Notes: generated by a model from the sequence alone, not told the origin. Positions 15,718 through 25,114 are shown, counted from the stretch's first letter. The stretch is 34,297 nucleotides of DNA from Verrucomicrobiales bacterium (GCA_012959985.1 DUCD01000023.1:1-34297); one strand, 5' to 3'. Numbers and translations: made by a program.

Positions 15718-16854
15718 ATGGTTTATTTCGATTACAACGCCACGACTCCAGTGCTTCCGGAAGTCAGGCAGGCATGGATGGAATCCCTGGATCAATATCC
15801 AGGAAATCCTTCAAGTCGGCACCGGGTTGGCAAGCGGGCGGATCGGGCGATCGAGAATTCCAGAGGGCAACTTGCCGACATCCTCGGTTGTGATCCACTG
15901 GACCTGATCTGGACTTCCGGAGCTACTGAGTCGAGCAACATCGTTTTAAATCATTTTCACAAAACGCTTCAAGCGGATGAAGAGCTCTGGGTTTCTGCCG
16001 TCGAGCATCCCTGCGTATTGGCATCCGTCCACCATTATTTTCCGGAACGTCATCGATTGCTTTCTGTGAAGGAATCGGGAGAATTGGATCTCAAGGCATT
16101 CAGCGCTCTGTTGTGCCAGCGTCGTCCCGGTGCCGTGGTAATCATGGCTGCGAATAACGAAACCGGAGTGCTTCAGCCTTGGAGAGACGTCATGGATCTT
16201 TGTCGTGAACATGGAGTTCCTTTTTTCTGTGATGCGGCCCAATGGATAGGGAAACTACCTTCAGCGGACTTGGGTAAAGTGGATTTCGTCTGTGGTTGTG
16301 CCCACAAATTCGGAGGACCGAAAGGCGTTGGGTTTCTTAAATGTGCAGGCAATGACAGCCTGAGGCCGTTATTTCATGGGGGAGAACAGTTGGAGGGACG
16401 TCGACCGGGGACCGAGAATGTGCCGGGTATACTTGCCATGCTGAGAGCGCTGGAAATCCGGGAATCTCAATTGGCCCAGGAAGGCACACTCGAACGGAGT
16501 CGGAGATCGGATCGTTTCATCAGCGAAATTGCAGGGAGAATTCCTGAATGTCGACTATTGGGGGAGTCGGCTCCGCGTCTCTGGAATACCGTCACCATGA
16601 TGATGCCTGCCGTGGACTGCCGGGTTCGGTGGGTCGTGAAGCTCGATAAGGCCGGGTTTGCCGTTTCCCCCGGATCCGCGTGTGCATCGGGTAACGAAGA
16701 GCCTTCCCATGTCGGACTCGCAATGGGATTAGCCCAGGAAGAAACAGGGAGAGTTCTGAGATTCAGTGGAGGATGGGAAACTGCCGCGGAAGATTGGAAT
16801 AAGCTTCTGGAGGCATTGGTGGATATTTACCGATCTCTTACTCCTTCAGGTTAA
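15718..16854 (+). CDS. Cysteine desulfurase (NifS/IscS-like class V aminotransferase)
   Basis: The 378-residue protein begins FDYNATTP as the family does. It has SGATESSNIVLNH for cofactor binding, the PLP-binding Lys197 in CAHKFGGPKG, and the active-site Cys322 in SPGSACASGNEEPSHV. The second part of the family signature (RPGTENVPG) is also present. It removes sulfur from L-cysteine for Fe-S clusters or thio-modified tRNA. No iscU or sufU scaffold gene is next to it, so the acceptor is unknown. The short ten-base gap to the asparaginase-like gene suggests one transcript, although no functional link is obvious. The gene is convergent with the downstream propeller gene. Confidence 0.9.
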   Translation: MVYFDYNATTPVLPEVRQAWMESLDQYPGNPSSRHRVGKRADRAIENSRGQLADILGCDPLDLIWTSGATESSNIVLNHFHKTLQADEELWVSAVEHPCVLASVHHYFPERHRLLSVKESGELDLKAFSALLCQRRPGAVVIMAANNETGVLQPWRDVMDLCREHGVPFFCDAAQWIGKLPSADLGKVDFVCGCAHKFGGPKGVGFLKCAGNDSLRPLFHGGEQLEGRRPGTENVPGILAMLRALEIRESQLAQEGTLERSRRSDRFISEIAGRIPECRLLGESAPRLWNTVTMMMPAVDCRVRWVVKLDKAGFAVSPGSACASGNEEPSHVGLAMGLAQEETGRVLRFSGGWETAAEDWNKLLEALVDIYRSLTPSG

Positions 16855-16884
16855 CCCCAATCGATTGTTTCCCCTCAGGGATGG

Positions 16885-17034
16885 GGTGTGATTACAAGTG
16901 CGGGGAAGAATCTTCTGTAGCGTCGGCTGTCCTCAGCCGAGAGGGATGTTGATTATACTGTAATTGCGCTGAGGACAGCGCACGCACCAGCATAAATTAC
17001 AAATTTGGCCTACCCCCGCACTTTTAATCGCACC
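16885..17034. mobile_element. MITE-like element with 21-bp terminal inverted repeats and an inner hairpin
   Basis: Bases 16885-16905 and 17014-17034 are inverted repeats matching at 19 of 21 positions, with AAGTGCGGGG and CCCCGCACTT as the perfect core. Inside, GCTGTCCTCAGC (16926-16937) and GCTGAGGACAGC (16968-16979) form a second inverted pair. The 150-base unit has no coding capacity and occupies nearly the whole 190-base gap between two convergent genes. A clear target-site duplication was not seen. A REP/BIME-type intergenic repeat or a two-way terminator is an alternative reading. Confidence 0.6.
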
Positions 17035-17044
17035 TCTCGTTTTT

Positions 17045-18619
17045 TTATTTTTTCAGGGCAAATAGATGAGTTTGGGTTGCTAGGTAAAGCACGCCGTTGG
17101 CCTCGATAGGCGAGGAATAAATGGGAACCTCCATGTTTGTTTCGAATAACAGTTTGTCTTTTTTAGGTGAGAAATCCTTGATTGCCGGCAAGACTACAAA
17201 GTCACCGTCTTCATCCCCGATGTAAACTTTTCCATCGGCTACCAAAGTGGAACCCCACAAGTGGGCCTTCATGTCGTAGATCCAGTGGAGTTTGCCCGAT
17301 TCCGCATCCAGACAGTGGATGAATCCGGAGTAATCTCCGATGAAGAGTAAGCCGGTCTTTGGGTCGATTGAAACTGAGGAGAGCGTGCGGTTGATGTCAT
17401 CATAGGTCCAGATTGTTCCGGACTTGGTGATGTCTCCTTTTCCTGTGGCATCTATGCAGGAAAGCCTGCCGACGCCTTCTCCATGCTCAGGATCCTGTCC
17501 GATGGAGATATAGACTCTGTTCTTATAAAAGACCGGTGTGGAGATGATTTCGCTTGGGCCGTCCGGGTCTGGATATTTGATCGGTTTATCGTTTTTGGTT
17601 TTATATTTTTCGGGAACACAATCGAAGCGCCAGACTTCCGGCAGAATGTCAAAGTCATCCTTTCCTTTGACTGGGGTGGTTCCAAAGGCGTAGCAAATAC
17701 CGTCACCCGCTCCGAAAAACACCAATTCCTTACCGTTGACGTTGCCACTCGAAGGGGATGACCAATTGCAGTGCATCAGATTCTTGCTGATTCCCGCTGC
17801 TTCCTCGCCCAACAGTTTGCCGGTTTTTTTGTCCAGTGCGATAAGACAGGGTGAGAATGGAGAAGGAATGTTCAGGTGCGACCAGTCCTGGCCGTTGGAA
17901 GTTGTGGCGAAGACTCGGTCTCCAACAACCAGAACGGAACTGCTGGCTATGTTGTGTGGGAACACTCCGAGTTCATTCCTCATGTCAAAGCGCCAGATGA
18001 TGTCGGCATCCGTAGCCCCCAACTCGATCGGGGGCTTTCCGGTAGCGGCCATGTAACGGCCTTCCTCCTTGAAGGGGCCATCATTTCCATCTTTGAACCC
18101 ATTGACATCCAGACAAAGGACTTCACAGCGGTTGCTGATCAGGTAGACACGGTCTCCATCGACAGCCGGAGAGGAACAGATGCCCAGGTATTCCCAATCG
18201 CTGACTTTGCCTGCCCCGAGTTTCGGGGCTAGCAGTTGCCATAAAAATTCGCCGGTTTTCTCATCGAAGCAATAGATGACGCCCTTGTCTCCCACGTGCT
18301 TGGGATTCCGCGGTGATTCATTATTAGTCCCAATAAACACCTTGCCATTGGCAACGGTTGTGTTTCCGTAAGCCTGAGACCCCAGCTTACTCACCCATTT
18401 CACGCCTTCTGTTGTACTGAGGTCTATTTCTTCAGTACCCCGTTTGAATTCTCCCGGCTTGAAGGACGTGATGATTCCCTTGGCAGGAGAAAACAAGTTC
18501 CTCGTAGACGTTCTGCCCCAGGATGACCAGTCACCTGCAGAAGCATTCAGTGCCGCCAAACCGGCGATCATTCCAAGGATAAGAAGCCTGCTTCCAGTGT
18601 TCGTTTTTATTCGTGGCAT
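17045..18619 (-). CDS. Secreted PQQ-like (BamB-type) beta-propeller protein
   Basis: The 524-residue protein has a clear signal peptide (TGSRLLILGMIAGLAALNAS, cut near AGDW). The rest is a repeating propeller, with blades of the pattern V.G.VY....G.L.ALD..TGK.LW: CFDEKTGEFLWQLL, SSPAVDGDRVYLIS, IALDKKTGKLLGEE, CLDAESGKLHWIYD and STLVADGKVYIGDEDGD. No quinoprotein dehydrogenase active-site residues or haem motif were recognised, so it is probably a binding or scaffolding propeller rather than an enzyme. Such proteins are very abundant in Planctomycetes and Verrucomicrobia. The gene is divergent from marR, with an 88-base spacer that may hold shared control sites. No Shine-Dalgarno sequence precedes the ATG. 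Confidence 0.85.
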   Translation of the reverse strand: MPRIKTNTGSRLLILGMIAGLAALNASAGDWSSWGRTSTRNLFSPAKGIITSFKPGEFKRGTEEIDLSTTEGVKWVSKLGSQAYGNTTVANGKVFIGTNNESPRNPKHVGDKGVIYCFDEKTGEFLWQLLAPKLGAGKVSDWEYLGICSSPAVDGDRVYLISNRCEVLCLDVNGFKDGNDGPFKEEGRYMAATGKPPIELGATDADIIWRFDMRNELGVFPHNIASSSVLVVGDRVFATTSNGQDWSHLNIPSPFSPCLIALDKKTGKLLGEEAAGISKNLMHCNWSSPSSGNVNGKELVFFGAGDGICYAFGTTPVKGKDDFDILPEVWRFDCVPEKYKTKNDKPIKYPDPDGPSEIISTPVFYKNRVYISIGQDPEHGEGVGRLSCIDATGKGDITKSGTIWTYDDINRTLSSVSIDPKTGLLFIGDYSGFIHCLDAESGKLHWIYDMKAHLWGSTLVADGKVYIGDEDGDFVVLPAIKDFSPKKDKLLFETNMEVPIYSSPIEANGVLYLATQTHLFALKK

Positions 18620-18707
18620 TATGAGTTGATGTTAATTGGTACTTACACGTATTACTTTTAATCTTGGCCCAAAGGGGTTGAACCATCATGTTGGATGCAG
18701 AAGAATA

Positions 18708-19184
18708 ATGACAAATTCAGATCCAGCCAAGAAAAGATTGCCGGTTTTGCTTCGGCGGGCCTGGTATGGAATGAATCAAGCTTTTCGGCGGCGGATTGCG
18801 AAGAGTGGGTTGACTCCCGATCAGTTCACCTTGCTGAGGACGCTGGAAGAATCCGGTAAGGAAGGCCTTACGCAGAAGGATCTTTCTGATAGAATGTCAA
18901 GTGATCCGAATACGATTGCGTCATTGGTCGATCGAATGCAGAGGAATGGATTGATTTTGAGGCAGCCACATGAATCGGATGGGAGGGCCCACCGGATACG
19001 GCTTGGAGATGCAGGCCGGGAAAGATTCGATTTGGCCAAGGGTGAAGCAATTGAGTTACAGCATTGGATTTTGGATCATCTGGCTGAAGAAGATCGTGAT
19101 TCGTTCCTGACAAACCTGAAAACCATTGCCGATGCTTGTCGAGAAGCGGTGGAACAATCTCCGGGGAAAAAGAAAAAGCTTTGA
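18708..19184 (+). CDS. MarR-family transcriptional regulator
   Basis: I chose the ATG at 18708, with AGAAG just upstream. A longer version from a TTG at 18636 adds residues unlike the family. The 158-residue protein has the winged helix-turn-helix of MarR: LTPDQFTLLRTLEESG, GLTQKDLSDRMSSDPNTIASLVDRM (recognition helix) and the wing LILRQPHESDGRAHRIRLGDAG. Dimerisation helices lie at both ends. Such proteins usually repress an adjacent or divergent gene until a small ligand binds. Candidates here are the divergent propeller gene and the aldo/keto reductase 71 bases downstream. I did not find a convincing palindromic operator in the upstream spacer. Confidence 0.9.
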   Translation: MTNSDPAKKRLPVLLRRAWYGMNQAFRRRIAKSGLTPDQFTLLRTLEESGKEGLTQKDLSDRMSSDPNTIASLVDRMQRNGLILRQPHESDGRAHRIRLGDAGRERFDLAKGEAIELQHWILDHLAEEDRDSFLTNLKTIADACREAVEQSPGKKKKL

Positions 19185-19255
19185 TGGTGAAAGGTTTAAG
19201 TGGATTGTCGAAAACATCTGATTGATCATTTCAGTAAAGGAGACTAATAACGGGA

Positions 19256-20245
19256 ATGGAATATCGGCAGCTCGGGAATACGGAGATCTCCGTTTCCGTC
19301 ATGGCTTTAGGGTGTTGGACCTTCGCTGGTGATTCGACCTGGGGAGAACAAACAGAAAAGGATTCCATAGACACCGTTCATGCGGCTATGGATGAAGGAA
19401 TCAATTTTTTTGATACCGCAGAAATGTATGGCGATGGATTGTCGGATGAGATTCTGGGTAAATCCTTGAAGAACCGCCGGGACAAGGCTGTTATTTCCTC
19501 AAAGGCTCTTTCCAAGCATGCTGCCTCCGACGATATTGTTCAATCCCTGGAAAACAGTCTTAGACGTATTGGGACGGATTACATCGATTTATTTCAGCTT
19601 CATTGGCCTAATGCAAAGGTGCCGGTTGAGGAAACCCTAGGGGCACTCACCAAGCTTAAGCAGGAGGGGAAAATCCGTGCGGTTGGGTTCTGCAATATTG
19701 GCCGAAAAGATCTGGAAGACTGGTTGCGGCATGCCCCTTGTGACTTGGTGCAGTTACCCTACAGCCTGCTTTTTAGAGCCGTGGAGTTTGAAATTACTCC
19801 TTTTCTGGAAGAAAAAGGAATCGGAATGCTGGTATATTCCCCATTATTACAAGGTGTGCTTACCGGCAAATTCGACTCGGCTGATGCCGTTCCAGAGGGA
19901 AGGGCTCGCACCCGCCATTTCTCACTTCATCGTCCCAAAACCCGACATAGTGAATCCGGCGCTGAATCCGAAACCTTTGGAGCCATAGATTCCATCCGGG
20001 AGATCTGCGAATCCCTGCACCAGCCAATTGCCCGGGTGTCTTTGGCCTGGATCCTTTCTCGTCCGAGCGTGGTGTCCTTGATCTGCGGTGCCCGGTCACC
20101 TAATCAGATTCAGGAGAATGCCAAAGCGGTCGACATGGTTCTTTCCCCGGAGCTGGTGGAGCAGCTCACCGAGGCGACAGAAGAATTGAAGAAAAAACTC
20201 GGTAGGAGCGTCGATTTATGGCAGTCGGATTCAAGAATCCGTTGA
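19256..20245 (+). CDS. Aldo/keto reductase
   Basis: The 329-residue protein shows the full catalytic tetrad of the family: Asp53 and Tyr58 (FFDTAEMYGD), Lys83 (SSKAL) and His116 (FQLHWP). The NADPH-binding end is LICGARSPNQIQENAKA. Overall it resembles the YghZ/Tas-type oxidoreductases, TIM barrels that reduce aldehydes, ketones or methylglyoxal-like compounds with NADPH. A ribosome-binding sequence AAAGGAG lies at 19236-19242. It may form a small unit with the upstream marR gene, a common arrangement for detoxification genes, but this is inference. The substrate is unknown. Confidence 0.9.
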   Translation: MEYRQLGNTEISVSVMALGCWTFAGDSTWGEQTEKDSIDTVHAAMDEGINFFDTAEMYGDGLSDEILGKSLKNRRDKAVISSKALSKHAASDDIVQSLENSLRRIGTDYIDLFQLHWPNAKVPVEETLGALTKLKQEGKIRAVGFCNIGRKDLEDWLRHAPCDLVQLPYSLLFRAVEFEITPFLEEKGIGMLVYSPLLQGVLTGKFDSADAVPEGRARTRHFSLHRPKTRHSESGAESETFGAIDSIREICESLHQPIARVSLAWILSRPSVVSLICGARSPNQIQENAKAVDMVLSPELVEQLTEATEELKKKLGRSVDLWQSDSRIR

Positions 20246-20358
20246 GAACTTGGTTTAAAATGGAATGAATTGCCCGGCAACCCCTCTGAGTATAGGAAGA
20301 TCGAGGGAACGGGATTCAATTCCTGCCGAGATTTGCTAATCAGTTTCAAAAAAATACA

Positions 20359-22611
20359 ATGATTCGGTCAAGATTCGGATCTAATTCAGATATGCGACCT
20401 CGAAAAACCCAACTTATCGCCGGAGTGGCAGCAGCCCTTCTGGGAGTGATATCGTCCATCCAGGCGGCTTCTCATACCAAGGCAGAATTGGTTCTGTCTC
20501 ATGATGCGATCAAGCCTGGAGACACGGTCACTGCAGCCATCCTTTTAACGATGGACCCCGGTTGGCACACATATTGGCGCAACGGGGGGGATTCCGGAAT
20601 TCCGACCAGCATCAAATGGAGTCTACCCCGGGGCATCACTGCGGGTGAAATTCAATGGTTGGTTCCAGAGAAAAGCGTGGATTTCGGGTTGGTATCCTAC
20701 ATTTACAACGATCAAGTCGCCTTGCTGGTTCCATTGAAGGTTGCTGCGGATGCCGACATGCAGGAAGTTTCCCTGTCGGCGGTGATCAATTGGCTTGAGT
20801 GCGAGGTGCAGTGCATTCCCGGAAAAGGCAATGTTGAAGCGACCCTCAGAATTGCTTCGACCTCCCGTCTGTCGAAAGAATCCAGAAAGTTTGATGATTG
20901 GAGAAAAAAGCTGCCTGCAAATGGATTTCCACACAAGATTTCCATCATTCTCGGTGATCCCAACGAAGACGATGAACGGTCATTGTCCCTGACATTCGAG
21001 GCTAAGGAGGGGCCGCCTGCCTGGGATTTTTTTCCATATGCCTATGAAGATTTTTCAATGGAATCAGTGCTTTCGGCCAGCCGGGACGAATCCGGTAAGG
21101 TTAAGTTGGCAAGTACTCTTTCCAAATATGACGGAGATTGGCCCAACGAGGTGCAGGGATTGCTGGTTAATGAAAATCAGGACGGAAAAGTCAGTAAGGC
21201 TTATGCGGTTACCTTAAACCTCAGGGCGAAGATTGCCGATTCTTCGAAAGGTGAACTTGAAATTGTCGTTGATTCCGTCTCGGGTGATTCGGATTCTTCC
21301 CGTGAATCGACCGGTGTCGGCTTCTTGGTGAAAATGCTGTTTTTCGCGTTTGTTGGAGGAATCATCCTGAATATCATGCCGTGTGTCCTTCCGGTTATTT
21401 CCCTGAAAGTGCTCAGTTTCGTCAATCAAAGCAACGAGGAGGCGTCTCGAACCCGGTTCCTGGGACTGGTTTTCGGCTTAGGGGTGATGGTTTCCTTCTG
21501 GGGATTGGCGCTCTTTATCATAGCGGTTAAAGCGGCCGGGGAATTTGCCAGCTGGGGAATGCAGTTTCAGAATCCCACTTTCCTTTTATTCATGACAGTC
21601 CTGATCACCTTGGTAGCTTTGAATTTATTCGGTGTTTTCGAAATTGTGCTGACAGGAAAATCAATGAACAAGGCCGGAAACCTAGCCTCGAAGAAAGGAG
21701 CTATGGGTGCCTTCTTCAATGGTGTGCTCGCCACCGTTCTGGCGACTCCCTGCACAGCACCTTTCCTGGGAGTGGCGCTTGGATTTGCCTTTGTTCAAAG
21801 TAACCCCGTCATTCTGGTCATGTTCACCTCGGCCGGCCTCGGTTTGGCTTTTCCTTTTGTATTGCTGTCCATCTTTCCGCAGTGGGCCGGATTTCTTCCT
21901 AAACCCGGTCTCTGGATGGTTCGATTCAAAATTGCAATGGGTTTTCCTATGTTGGCCACTGGATTCTATTTATTTTCACTGACGGTGCAACGCTTTGCCG
22001 GCGACAGCATTCTGTGGTTTGGTTTATTTCTGGTCATCATTGCTTTGGGAGCTTGGGTCTGGGGCGAATTTATTCAGAAAAATGGGAATAGACGTCCCGT
22101 TGCATTTGGATCCCTGGTCTTAATGGCTTTCTGTTGTGTTTATATCCTGGAGAAAGAACTGCATTGGAGGAGCCCGGTTGCGCCCGGTGACTCCAGAAAT
22201 GCACACATAGCCAAGCTGGGAGGGATTCTCTGGGAGCCATGGAGCCCGGAAGCAGTAAGAGACGCAGTCGCTCAGGGGCAACCGGTTCTGGTGGATTTTA
22301 CTGCAAGTTGGTGTCCGAATTGCCGGATAAACAAGAAAACAAGCATTGAGATCGATTCAGTCCGTAAAAAACTCAAAGAAATTAACGCTGTTACTCTGAA
22401 AGGAGATTATACGGCTCAGGATGAAGCTATTGGCAGGGAATTGAGAAAGCACAATCGTGCCGGCGTGCCTTTGGTACTCGTTTATTCTGGAGACCCTTCC
22501 AAGGAGCCTCGAAAGCTTCCTGAATTGCTGACTCCGGGATTGGTTCTGGATGCTCTGGAACAGGCGGCGGCTTCCAGCCTTTCTGTCAACGCTGCTCAGG
22601 CGTCCCTCTGA
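20359..22611 (+). CDS. Thiol:disulfide interchange protein, DsbD/ScsB family
   Basis: The 750-residue protein has three parts. After a signal peptide (a start at 20392, MRPRKTQLIAGVAAALLGV, is equally possible) comes a periplasmic domain with WHTYWRNGGDSGIPT and a cysteine pair in ECEVQCIPG. Then about eight membrane helices follow, with the two transmembrane cysteines in NIMPCVLPVISLK and ATPCTAPFLGVALG. Last is a thioredoxin-fold domain with the CxxC motif WCPNC (C652, C655). All cysteines needed to pass electrons from cytoplasmic thioredoxin through the membrane to periplasmic partners are present. It probably keeps periplasmic cysteines reduced, for example in cytochrome or copper protein maturation. 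No partner gene is adjacent. Confidence 0.9.
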   Translation: MIRSRFGSNSDMRPRKTQLIAGVAAALLGVISSIQAASHTKAELVLSHDAIKPGDTVTAAILLTMDPGWHTYWRNGGDSGIPTSIKWSLPRGITAGEIQWLVPEKSVDFGLVSYIYNDQVALLVPLKVAADADMQEVSLSAVINWLECEVQCIPGKGNVEATLRIASTSRLSKESRKFDDWRKKLPANGFPHKISIILGDPNEDDERSLSLTFEAKEGPPAWDFFPYAYEDFSMESVLSASRDESGKVKLASTLSKYDGDWPNEVQGLLVNENQDGKVSKAYAVTLNLRAKIADSSKGELEIVVDSVSGDSDSSRESTGVGFLVKMLFFAFVGGIILNIMPCVLPVISLKVLSFVNQSNEEASRTRFLGLVFGLGVMVSFWGLALFIIAVKAAGEFASWGMQFQNPTFLLFMTVLITLVALNLFGVFEIVLTGKSMNKAGNLASKKGAMGAFFNGVLATVLATPCTAPFLGVALGFAFVQSNPVILVMFTSAGLGLAFPFVLLSIFPQWAGFLPKPGLWMVRFKIAMGFPMLATGFYLFSLTVQRFAGDSILWFGLFLVIIALGAWVWGEFIQKNGNRRPVAFGSLVLMAFCCVYILEKELHWRSPVAPGDSRNAHIAKLGGILWEPWSPEAVRDAVAQGQPVLVDFTASWCPNCRINKKTSIEIDSVRKKLKEINAVTLKGDYTAQDEAIGRELRKHNRAGVPLVLVYSGDPSKEPRKLPELLTPGLVLDALEQAAASSLSVNAAQASL

Positions 22612-22761
22612 TGCAGTTTTCTTCATATTTTTCAGTTTCCGCTTGAACCCCTATTCGAGCTTGCTAAATTCCAGTTCGAAAGTCCAAATGACTCCGAATC
22701 CTGTTGTGATATCGGGAGGTTTCAGGAGCATCATGGAATAACCGGATATCAGGTCAAAAGC

Positions 22762-23703
22762 GTGAAAATATTCAGCGGATCGTCCAATCGCCAACTCACC
22801 GACAGCATCGTTGATTACATAGGGATTCCATTGGGTAAATGCACTGTGAAAGCATTTCCTGATGGAGAAACCTTCGTCAAAATCGATGAAAATGTGCGGG
22901 GAGCTGATGTGTTCGTCGTGCAATCGACATCTCCCCCTTCAAATCATAACCTGATGGAGCTGTTCATCATGATGGATGCACTGAAAAGAGCCAGCGCATC
23001 GAGGATCACAGCTGTCCTGCCGTTCTATGGTTATGCTCGGCAGGATCGCAAAGACCAGCCACGTGTTCCAATTACCGCTAAATTGGTCGCAAATCTGTTG
23101 GTGGCCGCCGGTGCCAGTCGGGTCCTCACAATGGATCTCCACGCTCAGCAGATTCAGGGCTTTTTCGATATTCCGGTTGACCACTTATATGCGGCACCCG
23201 TGATGTTCCAATATCTGAAGACTAAGAACCTGGATAATCTGGTCGTTGTCAGTCCTGATGCCGGTGGAATCAAGATGGCTCATGCCTATTCTCAGGTCCT
23301 CAAAGCCGACTTGGCCATCGTGGCTAAACGCAGGAAAAGCGCCACGGAAGTCGAATCCATGTCGGTTATTGGAGACATTGAGGATAAGAATGTCCTGCTG
23401 GTGGATGATCTTACCGAAACGGCTGGTACCTTGACTTCTGCCGCCTCTCTTTTGAAGAAAAAAGGGGCACGGGCTGTTCGTGCTTGCGTTTCGCATGCCT
23501 TGCTCAATGATCTCGGTGTGGAAAGATTACGAAAATCAGATATTGACGAACTGATTACGACTGATACTGTTCTGCGTCCCGATTTTGAGGGACTTAATGT
23601 AACGACTTTAACTGTTGCGAATTTGTTAGGCGAAGCAATCAAGCGCATTAATAACAATGCTTCTGTCAATTCGCTTTTTGAATACAGCGGACGGACAGAC
23701 TGA
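22762..23703 (+). CDS. prs: Ribose-phosphate pyrophosphokinase (PRPP synthetase)
   Basis: The product is 313 residues, normal for class I PRPP synthetases. It makes PRPP from ribose 5-phosphate and ATP for nucleotide, His and Trp synthesis. Visible motifs are FPDGETFVKIDENVRGADVF, the flexible-loop segment YGYARQDRK, LTMDLHAQQIQGFFDIPVDH, the ribose-phosphate loop SPDAGGIKMAHAYSQ and the PRPP-binding motif VDDLTETAGT (usually VDDMIDTAGT). The start is GTG at 22762, since MKIFSGSSN-type N-termini are typical; no ATG is suitably placed. The 150-base gap upstream shows no gene. It heads a conserved translation/replication run with rplY 34 bases downstream. Confidence 0.95.
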   Translation: MKIFSGSSNRQLTDSIVDYIGIPLGKCTVKAFPDGETFVKIDENVRGADVFVVQSTSPPSNHNLMELFIMMDALKRASASRITAVLPFYGYARQDRKDQPRVPITAKLVANLLVAAGASRVLTMDLHAQQIQGFFDIPVDHLYAAPVMFQYLKTKNLDNLVVVSPDAGGIKMAHAYSQVLKADLAIVAKRRKSATEVESMSVIGDIEDKNVLLVDDLTETAGTLTSAASLLKKKGARAVRACVSHALLNDLGVERLRKSDIDELITTDTVLRPDFEGLNVTTLTVANLLGEAIKRINNNASVNSLFEYSGRTD

Positions 23704-23737
23704 GTAGCCGTCGGAAAAAGCACTTTAATAAAAAAGA

Positions 23738-24376
23738 ATGAAATCAATACCACTGAAAGCATATCCACGGACAATAACAAGGACTGCCGGGGTCAAAAAG
23801 CTCCGTGCCTCGGGTCGCATCCCGGCTGTCATCTATGGCCGAGGAAAGGAATCCAAGATATTGGAAGTCATTGAAAAGGAGATGCAATCCATCATCCACC
23901 GGGCTCATTCGGAAAACATACTACTGGATCTGGCTATTGAAAACGATCCTGACGGTAAGCACTTGGCGCTGGTGCAGGAAGTGCAACATCACATTATAAG
24001 GCAGAATATCCTGCATCTTGACTTTCACGAAGTCTCGGCCGATGAAAAAGTGGTCCTTACGGTTCCCGTGGAAACCGTTGGAGAATCCAAGGGAGTTAAG
24101 ATCGACGGCGGAGTTCTCGAGCACGTTTTATTCAAAGTTAAACTGCGGGCCGTGCCGGATGATCTTCCGGATGTTCTTGAAGTGGACGTTTCGGACATGG
24201 CGGTTGGGGAGACCATTCACATTGGGGAACTTCCTCTGCCTGAAGGTGTTGAAATCTTTGGGGATAAGAATGTTCCGGTTATTGCTGTGTCGGGTGCCCC
24301 AACTGAGGAAGATGATGCTTCGCCTGAAGAAAAAGGGGAACCTGAGATCATCAGTGAAAAGAAGGAAGAATCCTGA
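23738..24376 (+). CDS. rplY: 50S ribosomal protein L25/general stress protein Ctc
   Basis: The 212-residue protein is the long Ctc form of L25. The N-terminal 5S-rRNA-binding domain includes LRASGRIPAVIYGRGKES and the EVQHHIIRQNILHLDFHEV motif. The C-terminal TL5-type domain has VPVETVGESKGVKIDGGVLE and GETIHIGELPLPEGVEI. It ends in an acidic, lysine-rich tail typical of this form. It binds 5S rRNA in the large subunit. The order prs-rplY-pth is common in bacteria, which supports the call. A 113-base spacer with a good promoter-like sequence follows before pth. Confidence 0.95.
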   Translation: MKSIPLKAYPRTITRTAGVKKLRASGRIPAVIYGRGKESKILEVIEKEMQSIIHRAHSENILLDLAIENDPDGKHLALVQEVQHHIIRQNILHLDFHEVSADEKVVLTVPVETVGESKGVKIDGGVLEHVLFKVKLRAVPDDLPDVLEVDVSDMAVGETIHIGELPLPEGVEIFGDKNVPVIAVSGAPTEEDDASPEEKGEPEIISEKKEES

Positions 24377-24411
24377 TTTCAGGGTTGGGTTTAGTCATTA
24401 TCCTTAAAGAC

Positions 24412-24439
24412 TTGCTATTTTTTAGGTTTTCTCTAATAT
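24412..24439 (+). promoter_or_regulatory. Predicted sigma70-type promoter before pth
   Basis: TTGCTA at 24412-24417 and TAATAT at 24434-24439 are separated by 16 bases. This lies in the T-rich spacer between rplY and pth, 50 bases before the pth start. It could drive pth-rpsF-ssb-rplI separately from prs-rplY. Confidence 0.45.
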
Positions 24440-24489
24440 CCCGCATTTTCTGATTCTCATCGGATCTCAAACATAAGGTTTGAAACCGA

Positions 24490-25077
24490 ATGTCGGAAAC
24501 ATATATCATTGCGGGTCTAGGGAATCCCGGTGCCGAATACCGGATGACTCGGCATAATGCCGGATTCATGGTCGCTGAGGACTTGGCGACCAGGTGGTCG
24601 GAGAAGTGGAAATTTGAAAAAAAATTTCGCTCCGATATGCATTCCGAAGCCGTTAGGTTTCCCGGAAAAAAGATTTTACTGTGTCGTCCGCAGACTTATA
24701 TGAATCGCAGCGGATTGGCCGTTGGCTTGATCTCGCGGTTTTATCAAGTCCCGGTTGAACGGATTCTGGTTATTGTGGATGATGCCGATCTGGAACTCGG
24801 GAAAAGACGACTGAAGCCTGAGGGCAGAACGGGTGGTCATCGTGGGTTGGAGTCGGTGGAGAATGCCTTGGGGACGCGTAAGTATGCGAGACTTCGCCTT
24901 GGAATCGGGCGGGAAAATCAGGGACAAAGTGGGTTTGAATCGTACGTTTTGGGTCGGTTCAAGAACGATGAGACGGATGCTTTAGACCACATGATCGCGC
25001 GAGCGGCGGATCAGGTGGAATGTTGGTTGGAGCTGGGAATGGAAAAAGCGATGAATCGCTATAATGGCTCCGACTGA
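24490..25077 (+). CDS. pth: Peptidyl-tRNA hydrolase
   Basis: This 195-residue protein is of the usual Pth length. It frees tRNA from peptidyl-tRNA dropped by ribosomes. Key residues are in place: GLGNPGAEY with Asn12, the catalytic His22 in TRHNAGF, TYMNRSG, the Asp97 region (VIVDDADLELGK) and GGHRGLES. The segment around Asp97 is slightly unusual: the family's HDELD reads VDDAD, keeping the Asp that activates His22. The AAGG upstream is 13 bases from the ATG, a weak ribosome site. The end overlaps or nearly touches rpsF. Confidence 0.95.
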   Translation: MSETYIIAGLGNPGAEYRMTRHNAGFMVAEDLATRWSEKWKFEKKFRSDMHSEAVRFPGKKILLCRPQTYMNRSGLAVGLISRFYQVPVERILVIVDDADLELGKRRLKPEGRTGGHRGLESVENALGTRKYARLRLGIGRENQGQSGFESYVLGRFKNDETDALDHMIARAADQVECWLELGMEKAMNRYNGSD

Positions 25078-25114
25078 GCAGAATTTTACAAGAATAAGGA
25101 ACGAAAGAAACGAA

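Noticed and set aside
18620-18707. Possible MarR operator in the divergent spacer
   Set aside because: Only short imperfect dyads (for example GGTTGAACC) were visible, not enough to name an operator.
20300-20335. GGGATTCAATTCC resembling a tRNA T-loop
   Set aside because: No matching acceptor, D or anticodon stems could be drawn around it.
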